Positions 17,141-26,697 of a DNA stretch of 45,299 nt are shown here, piece by piece; position 1 is the first letter of the stretch; each line of letters begins with the position of its first letter. The notes below the pieces were generated by a model that was given only the letters and a program-made list of their open reading frames with translations, was not told the origin of the DNA and did no database searches. The DNA comes from Paracoccaceae bacterium (lineage in GTDB: Bacteria; Pseudomonadota; Alphaproteobacteria; Rhodobacterales; Rhodobacteraceae), in NCBI GenBank assembly GCA_007134865.1, contig SLJW01000052.1, forward strand, positions 1-45,299, in the 5' to 3' direction. The translations under genes were made by a program, and so were the position numbers.

Positions 17141-17805
17141 CCGTCTGTAGCCACCAGCTTCCAGTTCGGGCTGTCCGACGTCATCTCGCGGGCAAAGGTC
17201 CAGACATCCTTCTGGCGCTTGATCGCGTTCGGATCGCCATCAACGATCTCATCGCTGTCGACCTTACGCACCACCGAGGTTAGTTCGGACACGAATTTTA
17301 CGGTGATCTCGCCCTCATGCGTCTCGTCGTCGTACGTCGCTGCCACAATCTCAAGTTCGCGCAGGCCAATGAAAGACGCTTCGACACGCAATCCTTCGCG
17401 CTCCCGTAACTGAACAACCTCGTCAAAGCTGTTGAAGACATCGCGCGAAAGGAAAGGTAAGATCGAGTCGAGATCAGAAGATTCGAATGCCATCAGGATC
17501 ATCTCGTAGGCGCCGCGCGCGCCTTGCAAGAACTCGTCGACGCTGAACGCCGGATCGGTAGCCTTCATCTTGGCCAGCGCTTTCGCCGCAGCCGAGTCTT
17601 CGGCTACGTGATCGGTGATATCCGTATCTGGCCCGCCCTCAATCACTTCAAAGCGCGGTTTGCGATCCACAGGATCGGCCCCTTCTTGACGAGCCATGGG
17701 TTTGCTTTCGAACCCGTCGCGAGACCCCAACACCGCCCGCAGGCGCAGGATAAGAAAGACGGCTATGCCGGCAAGTATCAGAAGCTGGATCACGGCAGGT
17801 TCCAT
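17137..17805 (-). CDS. Tim44-like domain membrane protein (TimA family)
   Basis: A 222-aa protein with an N-terminal membrane helix (residues 5-22, VIQLLILAGIAVFLILRLR), a charged linker and a C-terminal Tim44/calcium-channel-like alpha+beta domain (about residues 80-220; FSVDEFLQGARGAYEMILMAF and LRELEIVAATYDDE). Bacterial homologues (TimA) are inner-membrane-anchored. Their function is not settled, though a link to protein translocation is inferred from the mitochondrial relative. ATG at 17805 with GAGGAA upstream. It is divergent from fxsA and near secB, consistent with an envelope or export role. Confidence 0.9.
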   Translation of the reverse strand: MEPAVIQLLILAGIAVFLILRLRAVLGSRDGFESKPMARQEGADPVDRKPRFEVIEGGPDTDITDHVAEDSAAAKALAKMKATDPAFSVDEFLQGARGAYEMILMAFESSDLDSILPFLSRDVFNSFDEVVQLREREGLRVEASFIGLRELEIVAATYDDETHEGEITVKFVSELTSVVRKVDSDEIVDGDPNAIKRQKDVWTFAREMTSDSPNWKLVATDG

Positions 17806-17912
17806 TGTTTCCTCGGCCCGGGGTTGGTAAGGCGGCTCAGGTGCCTATGTAAGGTGGCAGGCTGGGCGAGTCCACCATATGCGACCATGATGCCGTGATG
17901 AAAGGCAAAACA

Positions 17913-18392
17913 ATGTGGATTCTTCTTGCGATTCTTGCACTCCCCATTCTCGAAATCCTGCTTTTCGTGCAGTTCGGCCCGTCGTTAGGAGTTCTGGGCA
18001 CACTCGGTGAAATCCTTGCGACTGGCGCCCTCGGCGTGCTGCTGATCCGCCTTGAGCCACATCGCAATGCCGAGCAGTTGCGTGTTGCGTTGGCACAAGA
18101 ACAGAGCCCAGCCAGCCCCCTCGCGCATTCAGCGCTCAGACTTCTCGCGGGTATCTTGCTGGTCCTGCCCGGGTTTTTTACCGATGCGGCTGGTCTGCTT
18201 CTGTTGTTACCACCCGTACGGGCCGTATTGCTCAACCGCTTCTTCGAGACTCTACGAGACACGCATCTGCGCGCAGAGTCTACGGTCATCGACGGCGAAT
18301 ACGAGACTGCCGAACCAGACCACCCTGCTGGGCAAAAGCAAATCAAGCGGGCGCATATCCCGGCCCGGGAACAGCCCCAAAAGCGGGATTGA
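17913..18392 (+). CDS. fxsA: FxsA family membrane protein
   Basis: Small inner-membrane protein of the FxsA family, named for suppressing F-exclusion of phage T7 when overexpressed in E. coli. Physiological role unknown. The 159-aa form starts at the ATG 17913, with AAAGG 7 nt upstream. In-frame GTG 17895 and ATG 17898 would add only a few residues. Four hydrophobic segments are visible (residues 2-20, 25-45, 75-95 with LLAGILLVLPGFFTDAAGLLLLLP) with the characteristic LPGFFTDAxG motif, followed by an acidic/basic cytoplasmic tail. 65 nt upstream of secB. Confidence 0.9.
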   Translation: MWILLAILALPILEILLFVQFGPSLGVLGTLGEILATGALGVLLIRLEPHRNAEQLRVALAQEQSPASPLAHSALRLLAGILLVLPGFFTDAAGLLLLLPPVRAVLLNRFFETLRDTHLRAESTVIDGEYETAEPDHPAGQKQIKRAHIPAREQPQKRD

Positions 18393-18457
18393 GCCCCCTG
18401 CCCCACACTGGTAAAACCCCGCGCAAGGTTTGATCACAAATTCGACAGGAGACTCTG

Positions 18458-18985
18458 ATGAGCGACACCGACCAGCAAGGCAATGGCGCGACTGCGGGCG
18501 CGGCCGCGACACCACCCAAGGTGAACATGCGCATCCTCGCGCAATACATGCGCGATCTGTCGTTTGAAAACGTTGCCGCGCAGAAGAAAATTCAGGGCAG
18601 TAATGTCCAGCCCGACATCCAGGTTCAAGTTTCGCTTGATGCCAACAAGCGCGAGACCGAAAACCAGTATGATGTCGGTATCAAGTTCAAGATCACCTCG
18701 AAGAATAAATCGGATGAGCAGACCCTGTTTATCATCGAACTGGATTATGTCGGTCTGTTCCTGATCGAGGGTGTTCCACAGGAGCAGTTGCACCCGTTCC
18801 TGCTTATCGAATGCCCACGAATGCTGTTCCCCTTCGCCCGGCGCATCATTTCCGATGTCTCCCGCGATGGTGGTTTTCCACCGCTCAATCTCGACACAGT
18901 CGATTTTCTGGCACTCTACAAGCAGGAGCTTCAGCGCCAGGCGGCATTGAAGGCACAACAGGGCGCTGAACCAGCAACCAACTGA
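18458..18985 (+). CDS. secB: Protein-export chaperone SecB
   Basis: Tetrameric cytoplasmic chaperone that keeps preproteins unfolded and delivers them to SecA. The 175-aa protein has the conserved ILAQYMRDLSFENV start of the fold, VQVSLDANKRE and LLIECPRMLFPFARRIISDV with GGFPPLNLDTVDF near the C-terminus, all SecB hallmarks. ATG at 18458 with AGGAGA 6 nt upstream. It ends before a strong terminator. A neighbour of dnaQ-coaE-aroE-maf, an arrangement seen near the origin in other alphaproteobacteria. Confidence 0.97.
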   Translation: MSDTDQQGNGATAGAAATPPKVNMRILAQYMRDLSFENVAAQKKIQGSNVQPDIQVQVSLDANKRETENQYDVGIKFKITSKNKSDEQTLFIIELDYVGLFLIEGVPQEQLHPFLLIECPRMLFPFARRIISDVSRDGGFPPLNLDTVDFLALYKQELQRQAALKAQQGAEPATN

Positions 18986-19009
18986 AATATTTCAACGCTT
19001 TTCCGATAG

Positions 19010-19034
19010 CGCCCGGCTTCGCCGGGCGTTTTCA
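19010..19034 (+). terminator. Terminator of secB
   Basis: 8-bp GC stem CGCCCGGC/GCCGGGCG with a TTC loop (19010-19028) followed by TTTTC, 24 nt after the secB stop and just before the convergent dnaQ stop. Confidence 0.88.
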
Positions 19035-19036
19035 TT

Positions 19037-19732
19037 TCACAAACCTGCTTTACGCCAGATCGCGCTGTCACCCATTGCTGCTACGAAAGCCCGATGCGCC
19101 GCTGATTCTGCCTCTGTCAGCCGGGTCGGGAGTTGCTTTCCTCGCTTTGGGAGCGGCCTGCGGGGGGCAAAACTCCCGACGCTAGCGCGATCTGGCTCTG
19201 AGGAGAGCGCGAAATCGGGCTGCTGACCGCCAAGAAGCTCAAGATAAACTTCGGCCAGGATTTCACTGTCCAAAAGTGCGCCATGCTTCGTACGCGCCGA
19301 GTTATCGATGCCGAAACGCCGACATAATGCATCTAGCGAGGCCGGAGAACCTGGGAATTTCTGTCTTGCGAGCGCCAACGTGTCAAAAGCTTGCTCGGGC
19401 GGGAGATGAGGTCGGGAAACCCATTCCAGCTCGGCGTTGATGAACTTCATATCAAAAGACGCGTTGTGAATAACAAGCCGCGCCGCGCCAAGGAATTCCA
19501 GAAACGCATCGACTATCTCAGAAAAAACCGGCTTGTCGCGCAGAAACTCCTCACTCAGCCCATGAACCTCAAAGGCACCTTGCGGCATGTCGCGTTCCGG
19601 GTTGATATACTGATGGTACGTTCGCCCGGTCGGCATAAGGTTGACCAACTCAACCGCGCCGATCTCCACGATCCGATGGCCCTCTGCGGGCTCAAAGCCG
19701 GTTGTTTCGGTATCAAGCACCAGTTCACGCAT
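19037..19732 (-). CDS. dnaQ: DNA polymerase III epsilon subunit (3'-5' proofreading exonuclease)
   Basis: Proofreading subunit of the replicative polymerase. The 231-aa protein has the three DEDDh exonuclease motifs: ExoI LDTETTGFEP at residues 6-15, ExoII VIHNASFDMKFINAEL near residue 95, and ExoIII with RTKHGALLDSEILAEVYLEL near residue 150. The C-terminal ~60 residues resemble the flexible tail that binds the alpha subunit. ATG at 19732 overlaps the end of coaE by 8 nt. Last gene of the maf-aroE-coaE-dnaQ operon leading away from the putative origin. Confidence 0.95.
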   Translation of the reverse strand: MRELVLDTETTGFEPAEGHRIVEIGAVELVNLMPTGRTYHQYINPERDMPQGAFEVHGLSEEFLRDKPVFSEIVDAFLEFLGAARLVIHNASFDMKFINAELEWVSRPHLPPEQAFDTLALARQKFPGSPASLDALCRRFGIDNSARTKHGALLDSEILAEVYLELLGGQQPDFALSSEPDRASVGSFAPRRPLPKRGKQLPTRLTEAESAAHRAFVAAMGDSAIWRKAGL

Positions 19733-20306
19733 TATCAGACTCCAGTTTTGCCACCAGATCTTGCACTGCTCGGCGTGTGCTGTCCATATTCAGTGTCTCA
19801 ATAACAAAATCGGCGCGCGCACGTTTCTCGGCATCTGGCATTTGCCGCGCAAGGATCTGATCCAGATGTGCGCCATCCATCCCGGGTCTTGCCAAAACCC
19901 GTGCGCGCTGCACCTCCTCAGGTACGGTAACGACAAGAACCGCATCTACATCGGCGCCAGTCTCGAACAGGAGTGGGATATCGAGCACAACGAGAGGTGC
20001 CTCGGACTCGGCTATGAAACGCTCACGATCAACGGCCACCAGCGGATGAATAACAGATTCCAGCTGCGCCAACCGACCCGGTTCCTGCGCAAGCCAAGTT
20101 TTCAGCGCCGCGCGATCAACGCCATGCGGGCCCACCGCCTCGGGACACAGTGCTGCAATTGCCTTCGTTCCCGCACCATCCGAGGTATAGAGGCGGTGCA
20201 CAGCGGCATCGGCATCCCAGACCGGCACACCCAGCTCGCGAAAGAACTCCGCAGTCGTGCTTTTACCCATCCCTATCGAACCGGTGAGCCCTAAACGGAA
20301 GGTCAT
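19725..20306 (-). CDS. coaE: Dephospho-CoA kinase
   Basis: Catalyses the final step of coenzyme A synthesis, ATP-dependent phosphorylation of dephospho-CoA. The 193-aa protein opens with a P-loop LGLTGSIGMGKSTTAEFF (residues 5-22), then WDADAAVHRLY, a lid region and DIPLLFETGADVDAVLVVT, all diagnostic. ATG at 20306 overlaps the aroE stop by 4 nt; its own end overlaps dnaQ by 8 nt, so the operon is very tightly packed. Confidence 0.96.
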   Translation of the reverse strand: MTFRLGLTGSIGMGKSTTAEFFRELGVPVWDADAAVHRLYTSDGAGTKAIAALCPEAVGPHGVDRAALKTWLAQEPGRLAQLESVIHPLVAVDRERFIAESEAPLVVLDIPLLFETGADVDAVLVVTVPEEVQRARVLARPGMDGAHLDQILARQMPDAEKRARADFVIETLNMDSTRRAVQDLVAKLESDNA

Positions 20307-21127
20307 GGTGCGAGCACCGCATCGCGTAAGGCTTGAGTAACTTCAGGTCGCCGTCCGAACCAACGCTCGAATCCCGGAACCGCCTGATAAAGGAGCATCC
20401 CCAGACCGTCGACCACTATACACCCCTGTGCGCGAGCTGCCCGCAACAACGGCGTTTCGAGCGGTGTATAGACAATATCCGTTACTACTGTTCCTGATCG
20501 CAGAGCTTCCGGCGCAAAGACGAGCGGTGCCTGGCCCTCCATGCCCAAAGCGGTCGTGTTCACGATTAGCGCAGCGCCATCCGCCGCCGCTTCGCGCTCT
20601 TCCCAAGGCACAACCATTATGGGTGCGGCAATCTCTGCAGCCAATGCATCGGCTCGTTCGCGGGTGCGATTGCTCAGACGAATCTCGGGTACTCCTGCTT
20701 CGGCCAAAGCGAACAGCACAGCGCGCGCGGCCCCGCCCGCGCCCAGGACAAGTGCAGGGCCATTGGCCCCGCGCCATCTTGGAGCACCCGACTGCAAATT
20801 GGCAAGAAAACCGTAAGCGTCGGTATTATCAGCTTCGAGACCATGATCAGAAAACGACAGAGTATTCGCAGCCCCAATGGCTTGCGCTTTCTCGGTCACA
20901 TGATCCGCAAAGGATAGAACAGCCTCCTTGTGTGGGATCGTAACATTCGCACCGACAAAACCCATAGCGGGCATGGCACGCAGAACACGCTCCAGATCAA
21001 AAGCCTCGACATGCAGTGGGACATAGAACCCCGCGATCCCATAGCTGAGCAGCCATGTCCCGTGCAGGCGCGGCGAACGACTATGCCCGACCGGGCAGCC
21101 GATCACTCCAGCGAGTGGAACCCTCAA
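20303..21127 (-). CDS. aroE: Shikimate dehydrogenase
   Basis: NADP-dependent reduction of 3-dehydroshikimate to shikimate. The 274-aa protein has the substrate site [10 protein letters not shown] (residues 14-23), [10 protein letters not shown] (Lys near residue 65), NTDAYGF (Asp near 100) and the nucleotide loop [14 protein letters not shown] (near 127), with NRTRERA after it. The start is a TTG at 21127 that overlaps the maf stop (TTGA). No other in-frame start is available because a TGA lies two codons upstream, and GGGGAGA is placed before it. Unusual start codon but well supported. Confidence 0.95.
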   Translation of the reverse strand: MRVPLAGVIGCPVGHSRSPRLHGTWLLSYGIAGFYVPLHVEAFDLERVLRAMPAMGFVGANVTIPHKEAVLSFADHVTEKAQAIGAANTLSFSDHGLEADNTDAYGFLANLQSGAPRWRGANGPALVLGAGGAARAVLFALAEAGVPEIRLSNRTRERADALAAEIAAPIMVVPWEEREAAADGAALIVNTTALGMEGQAPLVFAPEALRSGTVVTDIVYTPLETPLLRAARAQGCIVVDGLGMLLYQAVPGFERWFGRRPEVTQALRDAVLAP

Positions 21128-21714
21128 CCGTCAATCTCCCCTCGCAAAACCAGATAATTCAATAACTCAAGCAAAGGCATGCCAAGAATGGTGAAATAAT
21201 CACCCTGTATCTGCGCGAATAATCGCACGCCTTCCTCCTCAAGCTTGTAACCGCCGACCGATTCGCCAATCGCAGGCCAGTTCCGAACCAAATAACCCGC
21301 GATATAGGCATCGGAGACCTGCCGCATTGTCAGACGGGCAACACCGACATGCCGCCAGACTGGTTCTCCATCGTCATAGAGCACCGCAGCAGAGTAAAGC
21401 TGATGCGTCTGCCCACGCAAGGCTATCAGTTGTGCCAAAGCGGTTTCCTGACTGTCCGGTTTTTCCAACACCTTACCTTTGAAGCCCAGCACCTGATCAC
21501 AACCGAGAACCAGGCGCCCGGGACTGCGGTTGGCAAGTTTACGCGCCTTGGCCTCTGCCAGAGCATCGGCAATATCACGTGGATGTGCCTGCTCGGCGAG
21601 AAGCGCGGCCCGAATCGAACCCTCGTCCACTCGTGCGGGAGCAGCCTCGAACGGAACTGCAGCAGCGCGCAGCATCTGCTGACGGATGGATGACGTCGAG
21701 GCGAGTAGAAGCAT
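21124..21714 (-). CDS. maf: Maf-family nucleotide pyrophosphatase
   Basis: House-cleaning nucleoside-triphosphate pyrophosphatase that removes non-canonical or specific NTPs. The ATG at 21714 gives 196 aa starting [15 protein letters not shown], the conserved ASxSxxRxxLL opening. The core has [19 protein letters not shown] and [12 protein letters not shown]. The open frame runs further upstream to 21753, but that extension is dissimilar to Maf and would run over the DnaA box at 21715-21723. The first gene of a four-gene operon starting right at the putative origin. Confidence 0.92.
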   Translation of the reverse strand: MLLLASTSSIRQQMLRAAAVPFEAAPARVDEGSIRAALLAEQAHPRDIADALAEAKARKLANRSPGRLVLGCDQVLGFKGKVLEKPDSQETALAQLIALRGQTHQLYSAAVLYDDGEPVWRHVGVARLTMRQVSDAYIAGYLVRNWPAIGESVGGYKLEEEGVRLFAQIQGDYFTILGMPLLELLNYLVLRGEIDG

Positions 21715-21723
21715 TGTGGATAA
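21715..21723 (-). promoter_or_regulatory. DnaA box, perfect consensus (TTATCCACA)
   Basis: Exact TTATCCACA on the minus strand, directly abutting the maf start codon. DnaA binding here could also repress maf transcription or translation initiation. Confidence 0.85.
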
Positions 21724-21978
21724 GCCTGTCGAAAACCACAGGGAAAGACGCAAGACAGGGCCGGGAGAACTGCGTGGACCTCAATCGCGCGCAGTGTGCC
21801 CCCAAGTTTCGAGAGCCTCAAGCCCCCTCATTCACAAGAGATAAGTCCGGTAGAAGACAATGTGGAAACTGTGGAACGCTTTCGGAAGCAAAGCTTGTAT
21901 TCTTGTTTCGTTCCCAATTAGGATATTGATAAATATGTAAAATTTCGACCTCAGTTTCCTGCTGACATGTCACGGATC

Positions 21979-21987
21979 TGTGGGTAA
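21979..21987 (-). promoter_or_regulatory. DnaA box, one mismatch (TTACCCACA)
   Basis: Minus-strand TTACCCACA differs from the consensus at one position, in the maf-rho gap. Confidence 0.65.
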
Positions 21988-22012
21988 CTCTGTGTAGGAA
22001 AAAACAATCCCC

Positions 22013-22021
22013 ATATCCACA
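22013..22021 (+). promoter_or_regulatory. DnaA box, one mismatch (ATATCCACA)
   Basis: Plus-strand ATATCCACA, one mismatch to TTATCCACA, 27 nt before an AT-rich tract. GAATCCACA at 22031-22039 is a weaker neighbour in the same direction, giving a small directional array facing that tract. Confidence 0.65.
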
Positions 22022-22048
22022 GGCCCATCAGAATCCACATCTTCATCT

Positions 22049-22070
22049 CTTTATTCTTATTTATTGATAG
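22049..22070. other. AT-rich tract, candidate DNA-unwinding element
   Basis: 22-nt stretch with 18 A/T, in a GC-rich genome, immediately beside the ATATCCACA and GAATCCACA boxes. A second AT-rich stretch (21916-21945, 26 of 30 A/T) lies between the two DnaA-box groups and is an alternative unwinding site. Confidence 0.55.
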
Positions 22071-22212
22071 CAGAAACCCTAAAGGATTAGGTGAATTGAC
22101 TTGAGGACAGCATCTCGTGTAGAGCGCGAGGTGCGCCGCATTCCGTGGACTGCGTTTCTCGCTGCCTCCGACCACCCCACCCGCAATCCGAGCGGGTATT
22201 AAGGATTTTCCC

Positions 22213-23532
22213 ATGTCCGATACGCTTTCGCCAGACCGCTCTGATACCCAAGACCAGTCCGAGACTTCGGAGAGTCTGAACTTGGCCGATCTGAAAGCCA
22301 AGAGCCCGGCTGAACTTCTGGCACTGGCCGAAGAACTGGAAATCGAAAACGCTCCTTCGATGCGCAAAGGCGAGATGATGTTCTCGATCCTGAAGGAACG
22401 CGCTGAAGACGGGTGGCGCATTTCCGGCGAGGGTGTGCTTGAGGTCCTGCAGGATGGATTTGGGTTTTTGCGCGCACCTGAAGCGAACTATCTGCCTGGG
22501 CCTGACGATATATACGTCTCGCCCGATATGATCCGCCAATACTCTTTGCGCACGGGTGACACCATTGAAGGTGAGATACAGGCGCCGTCGGAAAATGAGC
22601 GCTACTTTGCGATCACAAAGGTGACCCGGATTAACTTCGATAGCCCCGAGCGGGCGCGCCACAAGGTGCATTTCGACAACCTGACACCGCTTTATCCGGA
22701 TGAGCGTCTATGGATGGAAACGCGCGACCCGGCAACGAAGGACCGCTCGGCGCGTATCATCGATATCGTCACGCCACTGGGCAAGGGGCAACGCGCCTTG
22801 ATCGTGGCGCCACCGCGAACCGGCAAGACAGTGCTCTTGCAGAACATTGCGCATAGCATCGAGAAGAACCACCCCGAGTGCTACCTGATCGTTCTGCTGA
22901 TTGACGAACGACCTGAAGAGGTGACAGACATGCAGCGCTCTGTGAAAGGCGAGGTAATCGCGTCAACCTTCGACGAGCCGGCAACTCGACACGTCGCTGT
23001 TTCGGAAATGGTCATCGAGAAAGCGAAGCGCTTGGTCGAACACAAGCGCGATGTAGTCATCCTGCTTGATTCGGTCACGCGCTTGGGGCGGGCTTTCAAC
23101 ACGGTTGTTCCGAGCTCGGGCAAGGTCTTGACCGGTGGTGTTGATGCCAACGCGCTTCAGCGCCCGAAGCGGTTTTTCGGGGCTGCGCGGAATATCGAGG
23201 AGGGCGGTTCGCTGACCATCATCGCAACGGCTCTTATCGATACTGGGTCGCGCATGGATGAAGTCATCTTCGAGGAATTCAAGGGCACGGGTAACAGCGA
23301 AATCATCCTCGATCGAAAGGTTGCCGACAAGCGGGTTTTCCCGGCGATCGATATTCTGAAGTCGGGGACGCGCAAGGAAGATCTGCTGATCGACAAGGCT
23401 GATCTGCAGAAGACCTTTGTGCTGCGGCGAATCCTGAACCCGATGGGTACGACAGATGCCATCGAATTCCTGATCTCCAAGCTGAAACAGACCAAGACCA
23501 ATAGCGATTTCTTTGATTCGATGAACGCCTGA
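22213..23532 (+). CDS. rho: Transcription termination factor Rho
   Basis: Hexameric ATP-dependent RNA helicase that ends transcription. The 439-aa protein has an N-terminal Rho domain ([21 protein letters not shown]), a cold-shock-like RNA-binding domain ([21 protein letters not shown] near residues 75-95) and a RecA-type motor. The motor has the P-loop [12 protein letters not shown] (near 200), Walker B-like [16 protein letters not shown] and the Q/R-loop regions. ATG at 22213 with AAGGA upstream. First gene right of the putative origin. Its leader (22081-22212) is long enough for autoregulation, as known for rho in E. coli, though I see no specific signal. Confidence 0.97.
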   Translation: MSDTLSPDRSDTQDQSETSESLNLADLKAKSPAELLALAEELEIENAPSMRKGEMMFSILKERAEDGWRISGEGVLEVLQDGFGFLRAPEANYLPGPDDIYVSPDMIRQYSLRTGDTIEGEIQAPSENERYFAITKVTRINFDSPERARHKVHFDNLTPLYPDERLWMETRDPATKDRSARIIDIVTPLGKGQRALIVAPPRTGKTVLLQNIAHSIEKNHPECYLIVLLIDERPEEVTDMQRSVKGEVIASTFDEPATRHVAVSEMVIEKAKRLVEHKRDVVILLDSVTRLGRAFNTVVPSSGKVLTGGVDANALQRPKRFFGAARNIEEGGSLTIIATALIDTGSRMDEVIFEEFKGTGNSEIILDRKVADKRVFPAIDILKSGTRKEDLLIDKADLQKTFVLRRILNPMGTTDAIEFLISKLKQTKTNSDFFDSMNA

Positions 23533-23536
23533 GGCG

Positions 23537-24823
23537 ATGGATACGATCTTTGCGCTTGCCTCGGCGAGAGGGAAATCCGGTGTTGCAGTGTTCCGCATCT
23601 CGGGGCCAAAGGCGCATACTGTAGCGCAAGCGTTGGTCGGAGAATTGCCCCCTCTGCGACATGCGTCGCTCCGGGCGATCCGGCGACCCTCTGGGGAATT
23701 GCTGGATACAGGTCTGGTGATTGTCTTTGGTGCGGGCGCAAGCTTCACCTCCGAGGATGTGGTGGAATTGATGGTCCATGGCAGCCTCGCAACGATCACG
23801 GCTGTTGAGCATTGCTTGGCTACGGAGCATGGCCTTCGAATCGCCGAACCAGGGGAGTTTACGCGTAGAGCGTTGGAAAACGGTGTGTTGGACCTGACCC
23901 AAGTCGAGGGGTTGAGCGATCTGCTCGAGGCAGAGACCGAGAGCCAGCGACGGCAGGCTTTGCGGGTTCTTGAAGGGGTAATCGGTGAGCTGGTCGCGGG
24001 GTGGCGCGATCATTTGGTGAAGGCGGCGGCACTAGTCGAGGTCTCGATCGATTTTGTCGAGGAAGATATCGGGGATTTCGACACTCAGATTCTTGCAGAA
24101 CTGGAGAGTGTTTCTGAACAACTGCGCCGCGAGATTGCAGGGCAGGGCGGGCGTGAACGTGTGCAGAGTGGTTTTGAGATTGCGCTGGTTGGTTCCGTGA
24201 ATGCAGGGAAATCGACTTTGCTGAATGCCTTGGCCGGACGCGAGGCAGCGATCACCTCAGAGCTGGCCGGCACGACAAGGGACGTGATCGAATTACGGAT
24301 GGATATTGGCGGCTTCGCAGTGACGATCCTCGACACCGCTGGCTTGCGCGAGACCGAGGAGGCCATCGAAAATATTGGAATCGCGCGCGGTCAGCAACGG
24401 GCAAAAGCCGCCGATATGCGCATTATATTGTGTGATGTCCCTGGTGCCGCACCACCGGTAGAGGTCATGCCAGGAGATATCGTGCTTCATGGTAAGGCAG
24501 ACCTATACCCTGGTATAGTGGGCGGGGTGTCGGGACTGACCGGCGAAGGGATCGAGTCATTGCTTTGTGAGATTTCAGTGGAGTTGGCAAAGCGTGTCGC
24601 TGGCGATGGCGTAACGGTGCGGCGTCGGCACATGCAGGCGATGGAGGAAGCCCAGTCCGCTTTGCGTGAAGCGATTGAAAAGATTCGCGCTGGGGACTAT
24701 ATCGCCGAATTAGTCGCAGCGGATATCCGTAGGGCATTGACCGCCCTCGACTTATTGATCGGCAAGGTAGATGTAGAAGATTTGCTGGGTGATATCTTCA
24801 CTTCATTCTGCATCGGCAAGTAG
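23537..24823 (+). CDS. mnmE: tRNA modification GTPase MnmE
   Basis: Works with MnmG to install 5-carboxymethylaminomethyl or related groups on wobble U34. The 428-aa protein has the N-terminal folate-binding domain ([23 protein letters not shown]), a helical domain and an inserted G domain with [17 protein letters not shown] (P-loop near residue 215), AGTTRDV and DTAGLRET. It ends in FCIGK, the C-terminal CxGK motif with the catalytically needed Cys. It begins 4 nt after the rho stop and ends 3 nt before the first parS site and 11 nt before mnmG. Confidence 0.96.
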   Translation: MDTIFALASARGKSGVAVFRISGPKAHTVAQALVGELPPLRHASLRAIRRPSGELLDTGLVIVFGAGASFTSEDVVELMVHGSLATITAVEHCLATEHGLRIAEPGEFTRRALENGVLDLTQVEGLSDLLEAETESQRRQALRVLEGVIGELVAGWRDHLVKAAALVEVSIDFVEEDIGDFDTQILAELESVSEQLRREIAGQGGRERVQSGFEIALVGSVNAGKSTLLNALAGREAAITSELAGTTRDVIELRMDIGGFAVTILDTAGLRETEEAIENIGIARGQQRAKAADMRIILCDVPGAAPPVEVMPGDIVLHGKADLYPGIVGGVSGLTGEGIESLLCEISVELAKRVAGDGVTVRRRHMQAMEEAQSALREAIEKIRAGDYIAELVAADIRRALTALDLLIGKVDVEDLLGDIFTSFCIGK

Positions 24824-24826
24824 GAG

Positions 24827-24842
24827 TGTTTCACGTGAAACA
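24827..24842 (+). other. parS site 1 (centromere-like ParB site)
   Basis: Perfect 16-bp palindrome TGTTTCACGTGAAACA, the universal bacterial parS consensus. It lies about 3.3 kb upstream of parB and 2.8 kb from the putative origin. It overlaps the initiation region of mnmG, so ParB loading and mnmG translation signals share bases. Confidence 0.97.
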
Positions 24843-26697
24843 TTATGATGTCATCGTCGTTGGCGGCGGTCATTCAGGTGTCGAGGCGGCGCTGGCGTCG
24901 GTGCGGCTTGGCGCGACAACAGCGTTGGTGACTTTTCGCAAGGATGACCTTGGCGTCATGTCCTGTAATCCTGCAATCGGCGGGCTGGGAAAGGGGCATT
25001 TGGTACGCGAAGTCGATGCCCTGGATGGTCTGATGGGTCGGGCAGGTGACTATGCAGCAATTCAATACCGGCTTCTGAATCGGTCAAAAGGCCCTGCAGT
25101 GCAAGGGCCTCGCGTGCAGGCGGATCGGAAGCGGTACCGTCACATCGTTGGCGCTCAGGTCTGCGCAACTCAGGGGCTTCAGGTAATCGAGGCTGAGGTG
25201 ACCAGCCTTCTGCTCTCAGGCGAGGAAATTCGCGGTGTTTCGATTAATGGTGACGAAGAACTGTATGGCTGTGCCGTGGTCCTGACAACCGGGACCTTTC
25301 TCGGTGGAAAGGTTTTCATTGGTGACAAGAGCTTTCCTGCTGGTCGGATGGGCAATCCTGCGTCAGCAATATTGGCGAACCAGATGCGTGATCTTGGACT
25401 GCCGATGGGCCGCCTCAAGACAGGTACGCCGCCAAGGCTTGATGGTCGGACCATCGACTGGGACAAGCTTGAGCAACAACCGGGCGATGAGATTCCGGAG
25501 TTTCTGTCATTCATGACAACCAAAGTTGCGGCGCCGCAAGTAGCCTGCGCGATCACGCATACCAATCCGCATACACACGACATCGTGCGCGAAAACCTTT
25601 CGCGTTCTGCGATGTTCGGCGGTCATATCGAAGGAGCTGGCCCACGGTACTGCCCGTCGATCGAAGACAAGATTACCCGGTTTGCCGAGAAGGATTCCCA
25701 TCAGGTATTCCTCGAGCCCGAAGGGCTGGATGACCACACAGTCTATCCAAACGGCATCTCGACCTCTCTCCCGGCCGAGGTCCAAGAATCCTATGTTCGT
25801 ACCATCCGCGGCCTTGAGAATGTCACCATTCTACAACCTGGCTATGCCATCGAATACGATTATATCGACCCACGAACGCTGACTTCGTCGCTCCAACTCA
25901 AGGACGTCTCCGGTTTCTTTCTGGCAGGCCAGATCAATGGGACTACAGGTTATGAAGAGGCGGCCGCGCAAGGGCTTGTTGCCGGCCTGAATGCGGCGCT
26001 CTTTGCGCTCAATCGTGACCAGATTCGCTTCCCTCGTTCGGACTCCTATATCGGCGTGATGATCGATGACCTCGTCCTTCGCGGCGTATCCGAACCCTAT
26101 CGAATGTTCACCTCCCGTGCCGAATATCGGCTGTCGCTTCGCGCTGACAATGCGGATCAGCGCCTCACGCCCGTTACGCTCGCTTTGGGCTGCGTGGGCG
26201 ACGAACGAGCCAGGTTTTTTCATACGAAGATGGATCGGCTTGAAGACGCAAGGTCACAACTTCGAAGCTATAGCTATACGCCACGGATACTCAACGCCTC
26301 GGGCTTCAAGGTCAGCGAAGACGGCACGCGCCGAGATGCGCTGACGCTTTTGGGCTTGCCCGGGTTCGACTTTGCAGCACTTGAACGGTTACAGCCCGAG
26401 TTCGTGGGCATTGATCCAGCAAGCAAGGCACAAATCGAAAAAGAGATGGTGTATCACGCTTATCTTGAGCGTCAGGAGTCGCAAATTCGTGCCCTGAAAG
26501 CAGATGAGGAGCGCCGTTTTCCACCAGGGTTCGATTTTGCTGCAGTGAGCGGGTTATCCAAAGAAATATCGTGCAAACTCAATGAAGTGCGCCCCGAGTC
26601 TTTGGCACAGGCGGCGCGGATTGACGGTATGACCCCGGCCGCACTCGTGCTCTTGCTGGCTCGGTTGCAGGCAGACAAGACCCGCGCCTCGGCATGA
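24835..26697 (+). CDS. mnmG: tRNA uridine-5-carboxymethylaminomethyl synthesis enzyme MnmG (GidA)
   Basis: FAD-dependent partner of MnmE in wobble-uridine modification. About 620 aa. Starts with the dinucleotide fold [18 protein letters not shown], then [33 protein letters not shown] and [11 protein letters not shown], all conserved. The frame is open from GTG 24826, but AGGAG at 24822-24826 overlaps that codon and lies 8 nt before the GTG at 24835, which is therefore the better start. The first codons are inside parS site 1. It overlaps rsmG by 4 nt (ATGA). Confidence 0.96.
   Translation: MKHYDVIVVGGGHSGVEAALASVRLGATTALVTFRKDDLGVMSCNPAIGGLGKGHLVREVDALDGLMGRAGDYAAIQYRLLNRSKGPAVQGPRVQADRKRYRHIVGAQVCATQGLQVIEAEVTSLLLSGEEIRGVSINGDEELYGCAVVLTTGTFLGGKVFIGDKSFPAGRMGNPASAILANQMRDLGLPMGRLKTGTPPRLDGRTIDWDKLEQQPGDEIPEFLSFMTTKVAAPQVACAITHTNPHTHDIVRENLSRSAMFGGHIEGAGPRYCPSIEDKITRFAEKDSHQVFLEPEGLDDHTVYPNGISTSLPAEVQESYVRTIRGLENVTILQPGYAIEYDYIDPRTLTSSLQLKDVSGFFLAGQINGTTGYEEAAAQGLVAGLNAALFALNRDQIRFPRSDSYIGVMIDDLVLRGVSEPYRMFTSRAEYRLSLRADNADQRLTPVTLALGCVGDERARFFHTKMDRLEDARSQLRSYSYTPRILNASGFKVSEDGTRRDALTLLGLPGFDFAALERLQPEFVGIDPASKAQIEKEMVYHAYLERQESQIRALKADEERRFPPGFDFAAVSGLSKEISCKLNEVRPESLAQAARIDGMTPAALVLLLARLQADKTRASA

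Larger units (their letters stand above)
21715..22080. other. Putative chromosomal replication origin (oriC)
   Basis: Non-coding gap between divergent maf and rho. It contains one perfect DnaA box, two boxes with one mismatch, two tandem TGTGGAA half-matches (21861 and 21870), a weaker GAATCCACA (22031-22039) and two AT-rich tracts (21916-21945 and 22049-22070). The flanking genes (maf, aroE, coaE, dnaQ on one side; rho, mnmE, mnmG, rsmG, parA, parB on the other) match the origin neighbourhood of other alphaproteobacteria. In Caulobacter, as I recall, maf-aroE-coaE-dnaQ start just beside oriC. Two parS sites lie 3-5 kb away. Transcription diverges from this gap, as expected at an origin. No long open frame is found here. 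Confidence 0.82.

Noticed and set aside
21715-22212. CtrA-binding sites (TTAA-N7-TTAA) in the origin
   Set aside because: No matching spacing of TTAA elements was seen; only one GANTC methylation site (22031) was noticed.
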